Part shown: piece by piece, positions 37,289 through 46,364 of the stretch | Layout of the letters: each line of letters opens with the position of its first letter | Numbering within the stretch: position 1 is the stretch's first letter | Position numbers and translations under genes: made by a program | Assembly (NCBI RefSeq): GCF_009495745.1 | Contig: NZ_WIDQ01000002.1 | Location: forward strand, 62,001-126,000 | DNA from: Niveispirillum sp. SYP-B3756 | Lineage (GTDB): Bacteria > Pseudomonadota > Alphaproteobacteria > Azospirillales > Azospirillaceae | Direction: 5' to 3' | Length of the DNA: 64,000 nt | Notes under the pieces: model-generated | The model's input: only the letters and a program-made list of their open reading frames with translations | What the model was told of the DNA's origin: nothing | Databases searched by the model: none

Positions 37289-39205
37289 TCAGGCCGCCGG
37301 TTTGTCCTGAAGCGGCAGCAGGGCGGTCAGGGTGCTGACCAGATTTTCCACCCGGATCGGCTTGGTCAGGAAGGCCTGAATGCCGATATCGCGGCAGAGC
37401 TGGCGGATTTCCGGGGTGATCAGGCCGCTATTCAAGGCCACAATGGGCACATTGCCGGCCGGCAGCGGCAGGTTGCGGATATGGCGGGCGGTTTCCAGCC
37501 CCTCCAGCACCGGGGTGGAAAGATCGATCAGGATGATATCGATGCGGCGCTGGGCCAGCAGGGCCAGCGCCTCCCCCCCATCGGCGGCCTGCACCACATC
37601 GGCCCCGCGCCCGACCAGCAGTTCGGTGGCAACCACCCGGTTTACCTCATCCCCTTCCAACAGCATCACCGCCGGACCACCCAGGGGGCCATATGGTAGC
37701 AATGGGGCGATGTGGCGCGGGCCCCCTTCCGCCTGGGAGCCGGGCTGCACCAGGGTCAGCGGCAGGGTGACGGTGAAGCGGCTGCCCTGGCCGGGCACAC
37801 TGTCAACCCCGATGGAACCGCCCATCATTTCCGCCAGTTGCTTGGCGATGGAAAGGCCCAAACCCGCCCCGCCAAAGCGGCGGGTCAAGGTGTTGTCACC
37901 CTGGGAGAAGGACAGGAAGATGCTGTCCAGCTTGTCCGCCGGCACGCCGATGCCGGTATCCATCACCTCAAACCGCACCCAGACAGGGGGCTGGCCATTT
38001 TCCAAGGCCGGCTCCATAGCAGTGCCGGGCGGGGCGGTAACCGGCTCCACCGTCAGGCTGACATGGCCCTTCTCGGTGAATTTCACCGCATTGCCCACCA
38101 GATTGAGCAGTATCTGACGCAGACGCCGGCCATCGGCCAGCACCGCCGCCGGCAGGCCAGGGGCCGGGCGCAGGCTGAGCGTCAGACCCTTATGGTCGGC
38201 CTTGGGCGTCATCAGCACTGTCACCTCGCGCAGCAGGGCCCCCAGATCGGTGACACCAGGGTCCAGTGTCACCCGCCCGGCCTCCATGCGCGCCATGTCC
38301 AGTACATCTTCGATCAAGGCCAGCAGATTGGCACTGGAGCTGCTCATCACCTCCGCCAGACGCGCCTGGGAGGGGTTCAGCCCATGGGCACCGAGAATTT
38401 GCAGGCAGCCCTGGATGGCATTGATCGGGGTGCGGATTTCATGGCTGATGGTGGCCAGGAATTCCGATTTGGCGCGGTCGGCGGCACGGGCTTGTTCGGC
38501 CGCCTGCTCAGCGGCAAGGCGCTGCGCCTCCCGCTCCGCCACCAGCCGCTGCGACATGGTGATAACCCCGCCCATGCCGATGGTCATGACGATAAAGGGC
38601 TGAGCCATCAGCAATATCTTCATCGTCTCCGTATCCGGCAGGGGGCGGGGCGGATAGGAATTGAACAGCAGATCAATCATATGGACGGCATTGGCACCGA
38701 GCAGGAAGCCGAACCCGCCCAGCAGCAGCCATTCCCCCGCCCCCGTCGGCAGCCCCCAGCGCCGCGACCCATCGGCCGGGCGCAGCATGTCGATGGTGGC
38801 GGAAATCACCGCCGCCTGGATGAAGCCGGAATGCAGCAGCCGGTGCAGCCCCTGATCCCCCCGGATCAGGGTGATGGTGGAAATAGCGACGATAACCGCG
38901 CCGGCAAACAGCCAGCGCCGCCAATGCATCCGGCGGCCCCGGTAACGGGCCATTCCATCAGCCAGAAAGAACAAGCCGGCATCACGGCAGATAGACCCCA
39001 GCAGCGCCAGGAAGATGCCCACCAGGCCACTATGGGGTGACAACCCCAGCAGCAGCGGCAGGCCCGGCAGGGCCACCAGCAGCGCCAACGCCCAGGAGAG
39101 CGCGTACCGCTCCGTCCGCCCCTGCCACCAAATGGTGCCCAGCGTCACCGCCGCCCCCAGAAGGGTGGCCGAATTAACCAGCAGGATGGAGAGTAGCAAG
39201 CTCAT
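37289..39205 (-). CDS. Membrane hybrid histidine kinase with atypical receiver
   Basis: From this start the protein has about 638 residues: six or seven predicted N-terminal helices as sensor (LLSILLVNSATLLGAAVTLGTIWW first), and the kinase core with SHEIRTPINAIQG and GGAGLGLSIAKQL. A C-terminal receiver follows. Its acceptor Asp (IILIDLSTPVLEG) and Lys (FLTKPI) are present, but the usual DD pair reads EG (MLLEGDEVN) and the usual Thr reads Asn (VALNS), so phosphorylation may be weak or altered. In-frame ATGs at 39301 and 39337 would add up to 44 hydrophilic residues. A GGAGGTGAT near 39325 does not favour any of them clearly. Confidence 0.85.
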   Translation of the reverse strand: MSLLLSILLVNSATLLGAAVTLGTIWWQGRTERYALSWALALLVALPGLPLLLGLSPHSGLVGIFLALLGSICRDAGLFFLADGMARYRGRRMHWRRWLFAGAVIVAISTITLIRGDQGLHRLLHSGFIQAAVISATIDMLRPADGSRRWGLPTGAGEWLLLGGFGFLLGANAVHMIDLLFNSYPPRPLPDTETMKILLMAQPFIVMTIGMGGVITMSQRLVAEREAQRLAAEQAAEQARAADRAKSEFLATISHEIRTPINAIQGCLQILGAHGLNPSQARLAEVMSSSSANLLALIEDVLDMARMEAGRVTLDPGVTDLGALLREVTVLMTPKADHKGLTLSLRPAPGLPAAVLADGRRLRQILLNLVGNAVKFTEKGHVSLTVEPVTAPPGTAMEPALENGQPPVWVRFEVMDTGIGVPADKLDSIFLSFSQGDNTLTRRFGGAGLGLSIAKQLAEMMGGSIGVDSVPGQGSRFTVTLPLTLVQPGSQAEGGPRHIAPLLPYGPLGGPAVMLLEGDEVNRVVATELLVGRGADVVQAADGGEALALLAQRRIDIILIDLSTPVLEGLETARHIRNLPLPAGNVPIVALNSGLITPEIRQLCRDIGIQAFLTKPIRVENLVSTLTALLPLQDKPAA

Positions 39206-39614
39206 CAGCGGGCGGTTCGGAGGTGACGGGGCATGGGCGGCGCAGGTTGAAACTGTGATGTAGGAGCCGTGTTGATACACGCGAATCATCGGCTTTTCCA
39301 TAGTTGTTTCGCAAACAATCACCTCCCGCGATCTCAATGAATAAAAAGCAATAACTTATCTTATATTTGCATCTGATGCGTATATATAGAGAGAAAGTTA
39401 ATATATTAACACGGCATTTTAAATATTAACTTTCCAGCATTTCCTCAAGTCATTCACGTTTGTCATCGGACCCGTCCGCCCCCAACAGCCTGGAAAAAAG
39501 ACAGCCAATGTGATTCAACAGATGGCATTGTCCCCTATACCACCATAGTACAGGTCGCTACGACCTTGCAGCATCCCCTGGCGTCTGGAACTGAGATCAA
39601 AAGGAATCGGGCTC
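39206..39614. other. AT-rich divergent promoter region
   Basis: Between the kinase start and the pilus chaperone the sequence turns AT-rich, especially 39340-39445 (for example GTTAATATATTAAC and TTTTAAATATTAAC). This contrasts sharply with the GC-rich genes around it. It probably holds the promoters of the kinase and the pilus operon; AT-rich DNA in such a place is often bound by silencing proteins. GTTAATATATTAAC is a perfect 14-base palindrome. No gene was found. Confidence 0.55.
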
Positions 39615-40349
39615 ATGAAAAAGTATCTCCTGCGGTTGGGGATCCTGCTGCTGCCCCTGCTGGGCCTGACGGTGCCGGCATCCGCCTTCCGCCTGATTCC
39701 CATCGAAATGAATTTCGAACCCTCCGGCCGGGGCGCCACGCAGATATTCCGGTTGGAGAATGATGCCCAAACACCGGTAGCGGTGGAAATCAGCATTGTC
39801 GGTCGCGGCCAGGATGAGAATGGCGAAGATGTGCTGAACGGGGGCGGCGATGATTGGGTTATCTTCCCCGAACAGCTGATTCTGGAGCCGGGGCAGAACC
39901 AATCCGTCCGGGTGCAGTGGATCGGCAATGCCGCTCCCCCGAAGGAGCTGCCCTTCCGGCTGGTGGCTGAACAGCTGCCCATTGATGTCGGGCAGGCGCC
40001 CGCCCAGGGGGCACAGGTGCGGCTGCTGGTGCAATATAAGGCCTCGCTCTATGTCGTGCCACCGGGAGTGGCACCGAAACTGACGGTATTGTCGGCCAGC
40101 CCCACCACCCTGCCCGATGGCGGCACGGTGCTGGACCTGCGGGTGCAGAACAGCGGCACCGCCCACCAGATCCTGCGTGACCCGACCCTGACCCTGGCCG
40201 CCGGCAATGCCAAGGTCAGCATCAAGGCGGACAAGCTGGGGGGGCTGGCCGGAGAAAACCTGCTGCCGGGGGTGACACGCCGCTTCTTGCTGCCTTGGCC
40301 CAAGGAGCTGCCGGTCGGCCCGCTGACAGCCACGATCGCCCTGCCCTGA
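39615..40349 (+). CDS. Periplasmic pilus chaperone (PapD-like)
   Basis: This 244-residue protein has a signal peptide (LGILLLPLLGLTVPASA) and two immunoglobulin-like domains. Domain 1 has FRLIPIEMNFEP and VFPEQLILEPGQNQSVRVQW, the G-strand pattern of the PapD family. Chaperones of this kind donate a strand to pilus subunits and deliver them to the usher. The usher follows directly. The relation to SCPU-type subunits further on points to the archaic (Csu-like) chaperone-usher group. Confidence 0.88.
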   Translation: MKKYLLRLGILLLPLLGLTVPASAFRLIPIEMNFEPSGRGATQIFRLENDAQTPVAVEISIVGRGQDENGEDVLNGGGDDWVIFPEQLILEPGQNQSVRVQWIGNAAPPKELPFRLVAEQLPIDVGQAPAQGAQVRLLVQYKASLYVVPPGVAPKLTVLSASPTTLPDGGTVLDLRVQNSGTAHQILRDPTLTLAAGNAKVSIKADKLGGLAGENLLPGVTRRFLLPWPKELPVGPLTATIALP

Positions 40350-40415
40350 TCACGCTGGCCCGGCACCTTGCCTCCTTCCCGCTCCTGCCGCCTGTTGCTG
40401 CTGCATCGTCCCCGG

Positions 40416-42962
40416 ATGGTGCGGCCCCTGGCTGTCTGCGCCCTGGCGCTGCTGGCAACGGGCATAGGGCGGGCAGCGGAGGAAAAACCGGCCGGCAAGC
40501 CCGCCGCCTCAGCCGAAGAGCTGTATAAGAAAGTGTTCGGGGCCAAACGTCAGGCCGCGCGCACCCAGAAGGCCGACCTGCCCGTCTATTTCGACGGGGC
40601 AGAGATTGGCCAGATACCCGGCATGGTGGGGTTGGACCCGGCCGATACCGGCTTTGATCTGACAGCGCTGGCAAGCCTGCTGACGCCGCTGGTGCAGCCG
40701 GGGGCCTTGACGGAATTCAAGGCCCAAGCCGATCCTGGCGGCTGGACCAAGCCGACCCAGCTGTCCCGCCAGGGCATCCAGGTGGCCTATGAACCGACTG
40801 CCCAGGTGCTGCAGGTGACCGTGCCCGCCATCGCCCGGCAGCGGCGGGAACTGTCGGTGATGGAACGGGGGGCAGCGGCACGATCCTATGTCGTGGTGCC
40901 GCAGGCCGATTTCAGCGCCCAGATGAACATGCGCGCCGCCGCCGATTATCTCTCCGTTCCCGATGGCTTGGGCGAAAGCGGGCTGGGGCCGCTTTCCGTC
41001 GTCTATGAGTCGGCGGTAAACTGGAAAGGCTGGGTGGCAGAAGGCAATGCCTATTACCGGGAGGATGGCAAGAAACGCTGGGCGCGTGGCCCAGTGAAAC
41101 TGCTGCATGATTTCCAGGCCAGCGGCATCCGGGCGCAGCTGGGCGATCTCAGCACGCCGGTGACGGGCAGCCAGGTCGGCAAATCCGTGCTGGGTCTCTC
41201 GGTGGCGCGAGAATTCTCCATCCGCCCCTATGATCTGGTGCAGCCGGCCGGCAGCCGGGATTTTGTGCTGGAAAACCCGTCGGTGGTGGAGGTGCTGGTC
41301 AATGGAAGGCCCAGCCGATCCTTCCGCCTGCAACCCGGCCCCTATAATCTCAATAGCTTTCCGGGTGCATCTGGCACCAACGATGTGCAAATCCGCATCA
41401 CCGACGGATTCGGCCGCGAACAGGTCATTGATTTCCCCTTCTTTTTCGACAGCCAGCTGCTGGGCACCGGGGTACAGGAATTTGGCTATACACTGGGGCT
41501 GCCCTCCAGCATCCGCGATGATGTCTATACCTATGACACGGCCGACCCGATATTGACCGCCTATCAGCGGGTCGGCCTGACCGATCAGCTGACCGTCGGG
41601 CTGGGCACCCAGATTGACCGCACGGAAACCAACGTGACGGGAGAGGTGCTGTTCTCCACCGGCCTGGGCACTTTCGGGGTAGAGCCGGCGGCCTATCTGC
41701 GGCGCAAACCCAACAAGGATGCCGACCCGACGGATAAGGGGCGCAAGGCCGGGCTGGCCGGCACCCTGCGCTACCGCTCATATGATAATGGCGCGGATAG
41801 CTGGGCCAATGGCTCCGTGACGGCGCAACTGAGCTGGTATCAGAAGGATTACCGGAATTTCGGCTCTAATTTCGATAGCGATACGAAACTGGATATGGCG
41901 GCCCGCGTCACCCGACCGCTGCTGGAAAGCCTGACCCTGTCACTGGGGGGCCGTTATCGTGAAGTACGCGGCACGGACAGCCGCGATAATTACAGTATCG
42001 ACTTGTCACTGCGTCAGCGGCTGTGGCGCACCGGCAGCCTGGATGTCACCTTCTCCCACGGGCGGGACAGTCTGGGGGAACGGGATACCGGCGTCTATGT
42101 CACCTCCCGTTTCTTCCTGGATGGCGGGCGACAGAGCGTGGGGGCCAGCATCGATACCATTGCCGGGCAGCAGCGGCTGGACTGGCGCTATCAATCCATG
42201 CATCCGGTGGATGCCTTGAGCGCCCGGCTGGAACTGACCAACCAATATGGCTCCGCTGGGGACCAGATTCAGGGCGGGCTGAGCTATGTGAACCAGCGGT
42301 TCGAAACATCGGTGCAGCATAACCTTATCCGGCGCAGCCTGGATGCGCGCAGCGAACTGGAAAACCGCACCCAGATGACGGCGGCAACGGCCCTGGCCTT
42401 TGCCGATGGCCATGGCGCTGTCACCCGCCCCATCAGCAACAGCTTTGCCATCATCGTGCCGCACCCGCGCCTGAAGGGGCAGGATGTCGGGGTTGATCCG
42501 GTGGATGATCATTATCTGGCGGAAACCGACTGGCTGGGCGTGCCGGTGGTTCCCAATATTTCCGCCTATCTGGTGCGACCACTGCTGCTGGACGTGCCCG
42601 ATGCGCCGGCCAATTACGATCTGGGGGATGACCGGCCGGCAGTGCAGCCGGGATACCGCGCTGGCACCATCGTCACCATCGGCACCGATGCCGTCGCCTC
42701 CCTGACCGGTCAGCTGCTGACGGCGGACGGCACGCCCGCCGCCCTGCTGTCGGGCGTGCTGCGGCCGTTGGAAAGCAGCAAGGGGGCCAAGGATTTGCCC
42801 TTCTTCACCAATCGCAAAGGACAGTTCCGGGTGGAAAGCGTGCGGCCCGGCCGCTGGGCGCTCAGCATTTTCGGCGTCAGCATGGTGGCAGAGACGGTCA
42901 CCGTGCCGGCCGATGCAGATGGGGAGATCAAGCTGCCCCCGATCCACCTGCCGGCCCCGTAA
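40416..42962 (+). CDS. Outer-membrane fimbrial usher
   Basis: This protein of about 848 residues has a signal peptide (RPLAVCALALLATGIGRAA), an N-terminal chaperone-binding region (KADLPVYFDGAEIG), a 24-strand barrel and plug (NPSVVEVLVNGRPSRSFRLQPGPYNLNSFP is the conserved usher segment within residues 290-320) and C-terminal domains. It exports and assembles pilus subunits. ATG 40416 is used because a normal signal peptide follows. A TTG at 40368 in the same frame is possible. The 3' end overlaps the amidase gene on the other strand by 35 bases. Confidence 0.88.
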   Translation: MVRPLAVCALALLATGIGRAAEEKPAGKPAASAEELYKKVFGAKRQAARTQKADLPVYFDGAEIGQIPGMVGLDPADTGFDLTALASLLTPLVQPGALTEFKAQADPGGWTKPTQLSRQGIQVAYEPTAQVLQVTVPAIARQRRELSVMERGAAARSYVVVPQADFSAQMNMRAAADYLSVPDGLGESGLGPLSVVYESAVNWKGWVAEGNAYYREDGKKRWARGPVKLLHDFQASGIRAQLGDLSTPVTGSQVGKSVLGLSVAREFSIRPYDLVQPAGSRDFVLENPSVVEVLVNGRPSRSFRLQPGPYNLNSFPGASGTNDVQIRITDGFGREQVIDFPFFFDSQLLGTGVQEFGYTLGLPSSIRDDVYTYDTADPILTAYQRVGLTDQLTVGLGTQIDRTETNVTGEVLFSTGLGTFGVEPAAYLRRKPNKDADPTDKGRKAGLAGTLRYRSYDNGADSWANGSVTAQLSWYQKDYRNFGSNFDSDTKLDMAARVTRPLLESLTLSLGGRYREVRGTDSRDNYSIDLSLRQRLWRTGSLDVTFSHGRDSLGERDTGVYVTSRFFLDGGRQSVGASIDTIAGQQRLDWRYQSMHPVDALSARLELTNQYGSAGDQIQGGLSYVNQRFETSVQHNLIRRSLDARSELENRTQMTAATALAFADGHGAVTRPISNSFAIIVPHPRLKGQDVGVDPVDDHYLAETDWLGVPVVPNISAYLVRPLLLDVPDAPANYDLGDDRPAVQPGYRAGTIVTIGTDAVASLTGQLLTADGTPAALLSGVLRPLESSKGAKDLPFFTNRKGQFRVESVRPGRWALSIFGVSMVAETVTVPADADGEIKLPPIHLPAP

Positions 42963-44340
42963 CCGCCGGTGCCAGCAGGGCCGCCACGTCCGGCCGCCGC
43001 TGGTGCCAGTCGGTGGCCTGCTGATAGGCGTTGGCGATGCCCAGCACCAGCCCTTCCCGCCAGGGCAGGCCCAGCACCTGCAGGGAAATCGGCAGGCCGG
43101 CCCGGTCAAAGCCGCAGGGCAGGGCCGCTGCCGGCAGGTCCAGCCAGTTGGCCGCCCGCACGAACCGGCTGAAGGGCAAGGCGCCCTCATCTGCCGCCGC
43201 CAGTGCGGGGGCGGTCAGCGCCAGGGTGGGAGTCAGCAAACCATCCACCTCTTCCAGCCAGGCATGGAAGCGCTGCTGATCGGCCCGGCGGCTGTTGCGC
43301 AGGGTTGTTAATTCCGTATCCGAAACGTCTGCCCCCATTTTTAACCGGCCGCAGGTACCGGGGTCCATTTCGGATTCGTAACGTTCCAGCCGTCCCCGCC
43401 ACAGCCGCCAGGCAACGCCCGCCATCAACAGGCCGGACGGTTCGATCGCCGCCGGCAGCGGCAGGGGTGGGCGCACCTCCACCAGACGGGCGCCCGCCCG
43501 CTCCATCACGCGGCAAGCCTCCAGATAGGCATCACCCACGGCATTGCTCACCCCATCCAACCCCTGATCGGCCAGCACGCCCAAGCGCCGGCCGCGCATG
43601 GACAGGGCCAGCGCGCGGGCGGGATCAAAGGGGCCGGGTTTCGGCCCCTTGGGTTCCAGCAGGGTGGGCGGATCGGCGGAGTCGGGGCCGGCCATGGCGG
43701 CCAGCATCCAGGCCAGTTCCGCCACGCTGCGGGCCATCGGCCCCACCGTATCCAGATCCGGGCAGAGCGGCAGGCAGCCGCCGCGGCTGACCCGACCCAG
43801 GGTCGGCTTCAGCCCGGCGATGCCGTTGAGGGCGGCTGGAATGCGGATGGAGCCGCCGGTATCGCTGCCCAGCGCCAGATCGGCCAGCCCGGCCGCCACC
43901 GCGACGGCCGACCCGCTGCTGGACCCGCCCGGCACCCGCTCGACCGCAGCATCCCAGGGGTTGCGCGGCGTCGCCGTGGCGCGGTTGATGCCCCAGGTAC
44001 CAAAGGCCAGTTCGACCGTGTGGGTTTTGCCCAGCGGCAGCATTCCCGCCGCCGCCAGCCGGGCAACGGCCACGGCGTCACTGTCCGAGTCGGCCTTGTG
44101 CGGTTGGTGGGAACCGCCACCAGTGGGCAAACCACGCAGGTCCAGCAGATCCTTCACCGCCAGCGTCAGCCCCCGCAACGGCCCGGCGGGGAAGCTCTGC
44201 CGGGCCATCGCCCAGGCCCGTTCCCGCAGCCATTCCGGTTCAAACCCGGCAAAGGCGCGCAGATGCGGGTCCAGCCGGGTGATGGCGCTGATGGCATGTT
44301 CAGCGCGCTGGACGAAATGGGTCGGCGGAGTGGCAGTCAT
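42928..44340 (-). CDS. Amidase signature enzyme
   Basis: This 470-residue amidase has the Ser-cisSer-Lys centre: Lys in LAVKDLLDLRG, and GGSSSGSAVAVAAGLADLALGSDTGGSIRIPA (within residues 145-180) with the cis-Ser and nucleophile Ser. It hydrolyses amides; the substrate is unknown. GGGAGA precedes ATG 44340. It runs against the pilus genes, overlaps the usher end by 35 bases and is flanked upstream by composite repeat copy B, so it splits a pilus locus. Nothing links it to pilus assembly. Confidence 0.9.
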   Translation of the reverse strand: MTATPPTHFVQRAEHAISAITRLDPHLRAFAGFEPEWLRERAWAMARQSFPAGPLRGLTLAVKDLLDLRGLPTGGGSHQPHKADSDSDAVAVARLAAAGMLPLGKTHTVELAFGTWGINRATATPRNPWDAAVERVPGGSSSGSAVAVAAGLADLALGSDTGGSIRIPAALNGIAGLKPTLGRVSRGGCLPLCPDLDTVGPMARSVAELAWMLAAMAGPDSADPPTLLEPKGPKPGPFDPARALALSMRGRRLGVLADQGLDGVSNAVGDAYLEACRVMERAGARLVEVRPPLPLPAAIEPSGLLMAGVAWRLWRGRLERYESEMDPGTCGRLKMGADVSDTELTTLRNSRRADQQRFHAWLEEVDGLLTPTLALTAPALAAADEGALPFSRFVRAANWLDLPAAALPCGFDRAGLPISLQVLGLPWREGLVLGIANAYQQATDWHQRRPDVAALLAPAVTGPAGGSGAA

Positions 44341-44447
44341 GGCGTTGGTCTCCCATGGCAGGCGGGGCGGCGCATGATAGTCGCCATCCACCCCAGGTCC
44401 AGCCCTGGCGATGATGGCAACCAGTTCAGGATGCAACAGGTCGTATG

Positions 44448-44564
44448 CCAATCTCCCCAAAGGTTAAGCTTTGCGGAGATTGGACGCCGGCGACTGCCGG
44501 CCTGGCGCATGAGGGAACACGAAATCCCCCTGGATCGGTCACGATCGAGGGAGGGGGGGGTATT
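44448..44564. repeat. Palindrome-rich composite repeat, copy B
   Basis: It begins with the inverted repeat CCAATCTCC (44448) / GGAGATTGG (ending 44483). Then come GCCGGCGACTGCCGGC, and the segment with GAGGGAACACGAAATCCCCC and GGATCGGTCACGATCGAGGG. Read on the other strand, this gives the same order of blocks as copy A at 5553-5705. It lies about 110 bases upstream of the amidase start. No open frame was seen. Confidence 0.75.
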
Positions 44565-44659
44565 AGAGCGAATGGCCGACAGGTCATACCACCCAAGAAC
44601 CCTGGTATTTGCAGATGAAACAGGTAATGATTAACAACCCTTTCTGTTGAGCCTCCTTG

Positions 44660-44695
44660 ATCCCCGTCCATAGCCAGGACGGGGATTTTCTTTTG
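44660..44695 (+). terminator. Intrinsic terminator without an annotated upstream gene
   Basis: ATCCCCGTCC (44660-44669) and GGACGGGGAT (44677-44686) form a perfect 10-bp stem with loop ATAGCCA, followed by TTTCTTTTG. This is a strong plus-strand terminator. It sits 76 bases before the start of the next pilus gene, and no plus-strand gene ends just upstream. It may end a small RNA or act as a leader attenuator. Confidence 0.75.
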
Positions 44696-44771
44696 TCCCA
44701 TCCCAGGCTGGCAGCCGGCGGGGCGAACTGGCATCCTGTCGGATGGGCATCCGCGCCGGATACCCGTACCG

Positions 44772-45695
44772 ATGCCATGTGATGCGATGCCGATGCCTTC
44801 TTCCCCCTGCCGCCGCCGGCTTGCCGCCGCCTTCCTGCTGCTAGCGGCGGCATTGCCAGCCCATGGCACTGATCGCTGCGAGGTGGAGGTCGACCATATC
44901 GACCGTATCGAACCCGATGATGATTATGATCCGTTCCGGGGGGCCAATCTCAGCTATCACCGGCTGGAGATTGAGCATGATGACGGCCCCGCCTGCAGCG
45001 TGCTGATCGGCATTGACGATGGCCGCAACGGCACCCGCATCATGGAAGGTGGGCACGGCCGGCTGGTCTATGAGCTTTATAAGGACAGCGCCAGATCCCA
45101 GCGGTTGAACGATATTGATGGATCGCAAAGCGGCCTGTTCCAGGCCACGCTAACCAAAAAGAACGAAAAGCAGAGCCTGACCTTCTATTCCTATATCGAG
45201 CCCGGACAGGTGGTGAAGAAGGGCACCTATAGCGACCGCGTCACCGTGAATATCTATGAGCTGCGAGACGGGGTTCCCGTCGGCCCCATTGACAGCCGGT
45301 CGGTGCAGGTGCGCGCCAAGGTGCGGGAAGTGGTGGGCGCCAGCGTCACCGTCAATGGCGTTTCCCGCCCCCTGTCGGGCAGTTCGGGGGTGCTGGATAT
45401 GGGGGAGCTGTCGCGCACCGGTGGCGGCTCTTTTGAAATCAAGGTCATGGGCAACAGTGACTATGACCTGTCGCTATCCTCTGATAATGCGGGAAGGCTG
45501 GTCTCCGCCGATAATCCCGACGGCATCGGCTACAGCGTTTCTGTCGCTGGGCGCAGCGCCCGGCTGACACGCGGCAGCAACTTCAGCCTGGGGGGAGAGG
45601 GCACCTATCGCATCGATGTGCAGGTGGATGATGTCAGCCGGGCATTGGCCGGCACTTATGCTGATAACTTGATCCTAATCATTTCGGCGCGATAA
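44772..45695 (+). CDS. SCPU-like pilus subunit or tip protein
   Basis: This protein of about 307 residues has a signal peptide (RRLAAAFLLLAAALPAHG) after an N-terminal stretch with several Met that makes the start uncertain. The C-terminal domain matches the spore-coat-U-like pilin pattern: GGSFEIKVMGNSDYDLSLSS (within residues 215-235), YSVSVAGRSARL and a final AGTYADNLILIISAR. An N-terminal domain of about 170 residues (CEVEVDHIDRIEPDDDYDPF) is unfamiliar. A two-domain build fits a tip adhesin (CsuE-like). It belongs with the chaperone and usher upstream despite the amidase in between. Confidence 0.78.
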   Translation: MPCDAMPMPSSPCRRRLAAAFLLLAAALPAHGTDRCEVEVDHIDRIEPDDDYDPFRGANLSYHRLEIEHDDGPACSVLIGIDDGRNGTRIMEGGHGRLVYELYKDSARSQRLNDIDGSQSGLFQATLTKKNEKQSLTFYSYIEPGQVVKKGTYSDRVTVNIYELRDGVPVGPIDSRSVQVRAKVREVVGASVTVNGVSRPLSGSSGVLDMGELSRTGGGSFEIKVMGNSDYDLSLSSDNAGRLVSADNPDGIGYSVSVAGRSARLTRGSNFSLGGEGTYRIDVQVDDVSRALAGTYADNLILIISAR

Positions 45696-45758
45696 GCTTC
45701 TATCGGATAACCGTCACGACGCGGGACCGATCCGTCGTGGTGCCCAAAATGGGCAGAA

Positions 45759-46238
45759 ATGGGGTGCATGATGCGCAGAATATCGCAGATTGCCGCTGTC
45801 ATGGCGGTCGCACTGCTGGCCCTGGCCGATCCGACGGGTCCGGCACGGGGGCAGGCCAGCCAGGCCACCCTGACCATTCGTGGCAGCGTCACGGCCGAAT
45901 GTTCCATCGGCATTTCCAACAATACCGCCACGGTGAACCTGACCGCCGGTCAGGCCACCGTCCCCGTCGCCACGGTGGAGGAACGCTGCAATGCCGCCAA
46001 TGGCTATGTGGTGACAGTCGCCTCGCAGAATGGCGGCAGCCTCAGCTCCGGAACGGCATCCGTGGCCTATGGGCTGCAATATGGCGATGTCGCCGCCCAG
46101 AATGGCAGTGTCGCCACCACCCGCACCGCCAGCGGACAGGCCCGAAGCACCACGGTATCCGTCTCCGTCCCCGCCTCGCCCTCCCTGCCGGCGGGTGAGT
46201 ACGCCGACACGGTGATCATCAGCATCACGGCCAAGTGA
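45759..46238 (+). CDS. SCPU-domain major pilus subunit
   Basis: This protein of about 159 residues has a signal peptide (SQIAAVMAVALLALADPTGPARG) and one SCPU domain: TLTIRGSVTAECSIGISN (Cys), ERCNAANGYVVTVASQNGGSL (Cys) and the C-terminal AGEYADTVIISITAK. The two cysteines would form the subunit disulfide. The small single-domain build suits a major pilin. It ends 5 bases before a strong terminator, which closes the pilus operon. Confidence 0.87.
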   Translation: MGCMMRRISQIAAVMAVALLALADPTGPARGQASQATLTIRGSVTAECSIGISNNTATVNLTAGQATVPVATVEERCNAANGYVVTVASQNGGSLSSGTASVAYGLQYGDVAAQNGSVATTRTASGQARSTTVSVSVPASPSLPAGEYADTVIISITAK

Positions 46239-46243
46239 AGCCC

Positions 46244-46290
46244 ACCCTGTCACCCGCCCTGTTCTTTCAGCGCGGGTGACAGGGTTTTTT
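46244..46290 (+). terminator. Intrinsic terminator of the pilus genes
   Basis: ACCCTGTCACCCGC (46244-46257) and GCGGGTGACAGGGT (46272-46285) form a perfect 14-bp stem, followed by a T-run. This is the strongest terminator in the window. Confidence 0.92.
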
Positions 46291-46364
46291 CATATTTTGC
46301 TTGAGAACAAATCAGGAACATTGTAGCGTCTCTCTATCAGGCCCCGCCATTAGGGAGAACCGCC

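Noticed and set aside
44584-44853. Short minus-strand frame between the amidase and the pilus subunit
   Set aside because: No ribosome site, no recognisable pattern, and it spans the plus-strand terminator.
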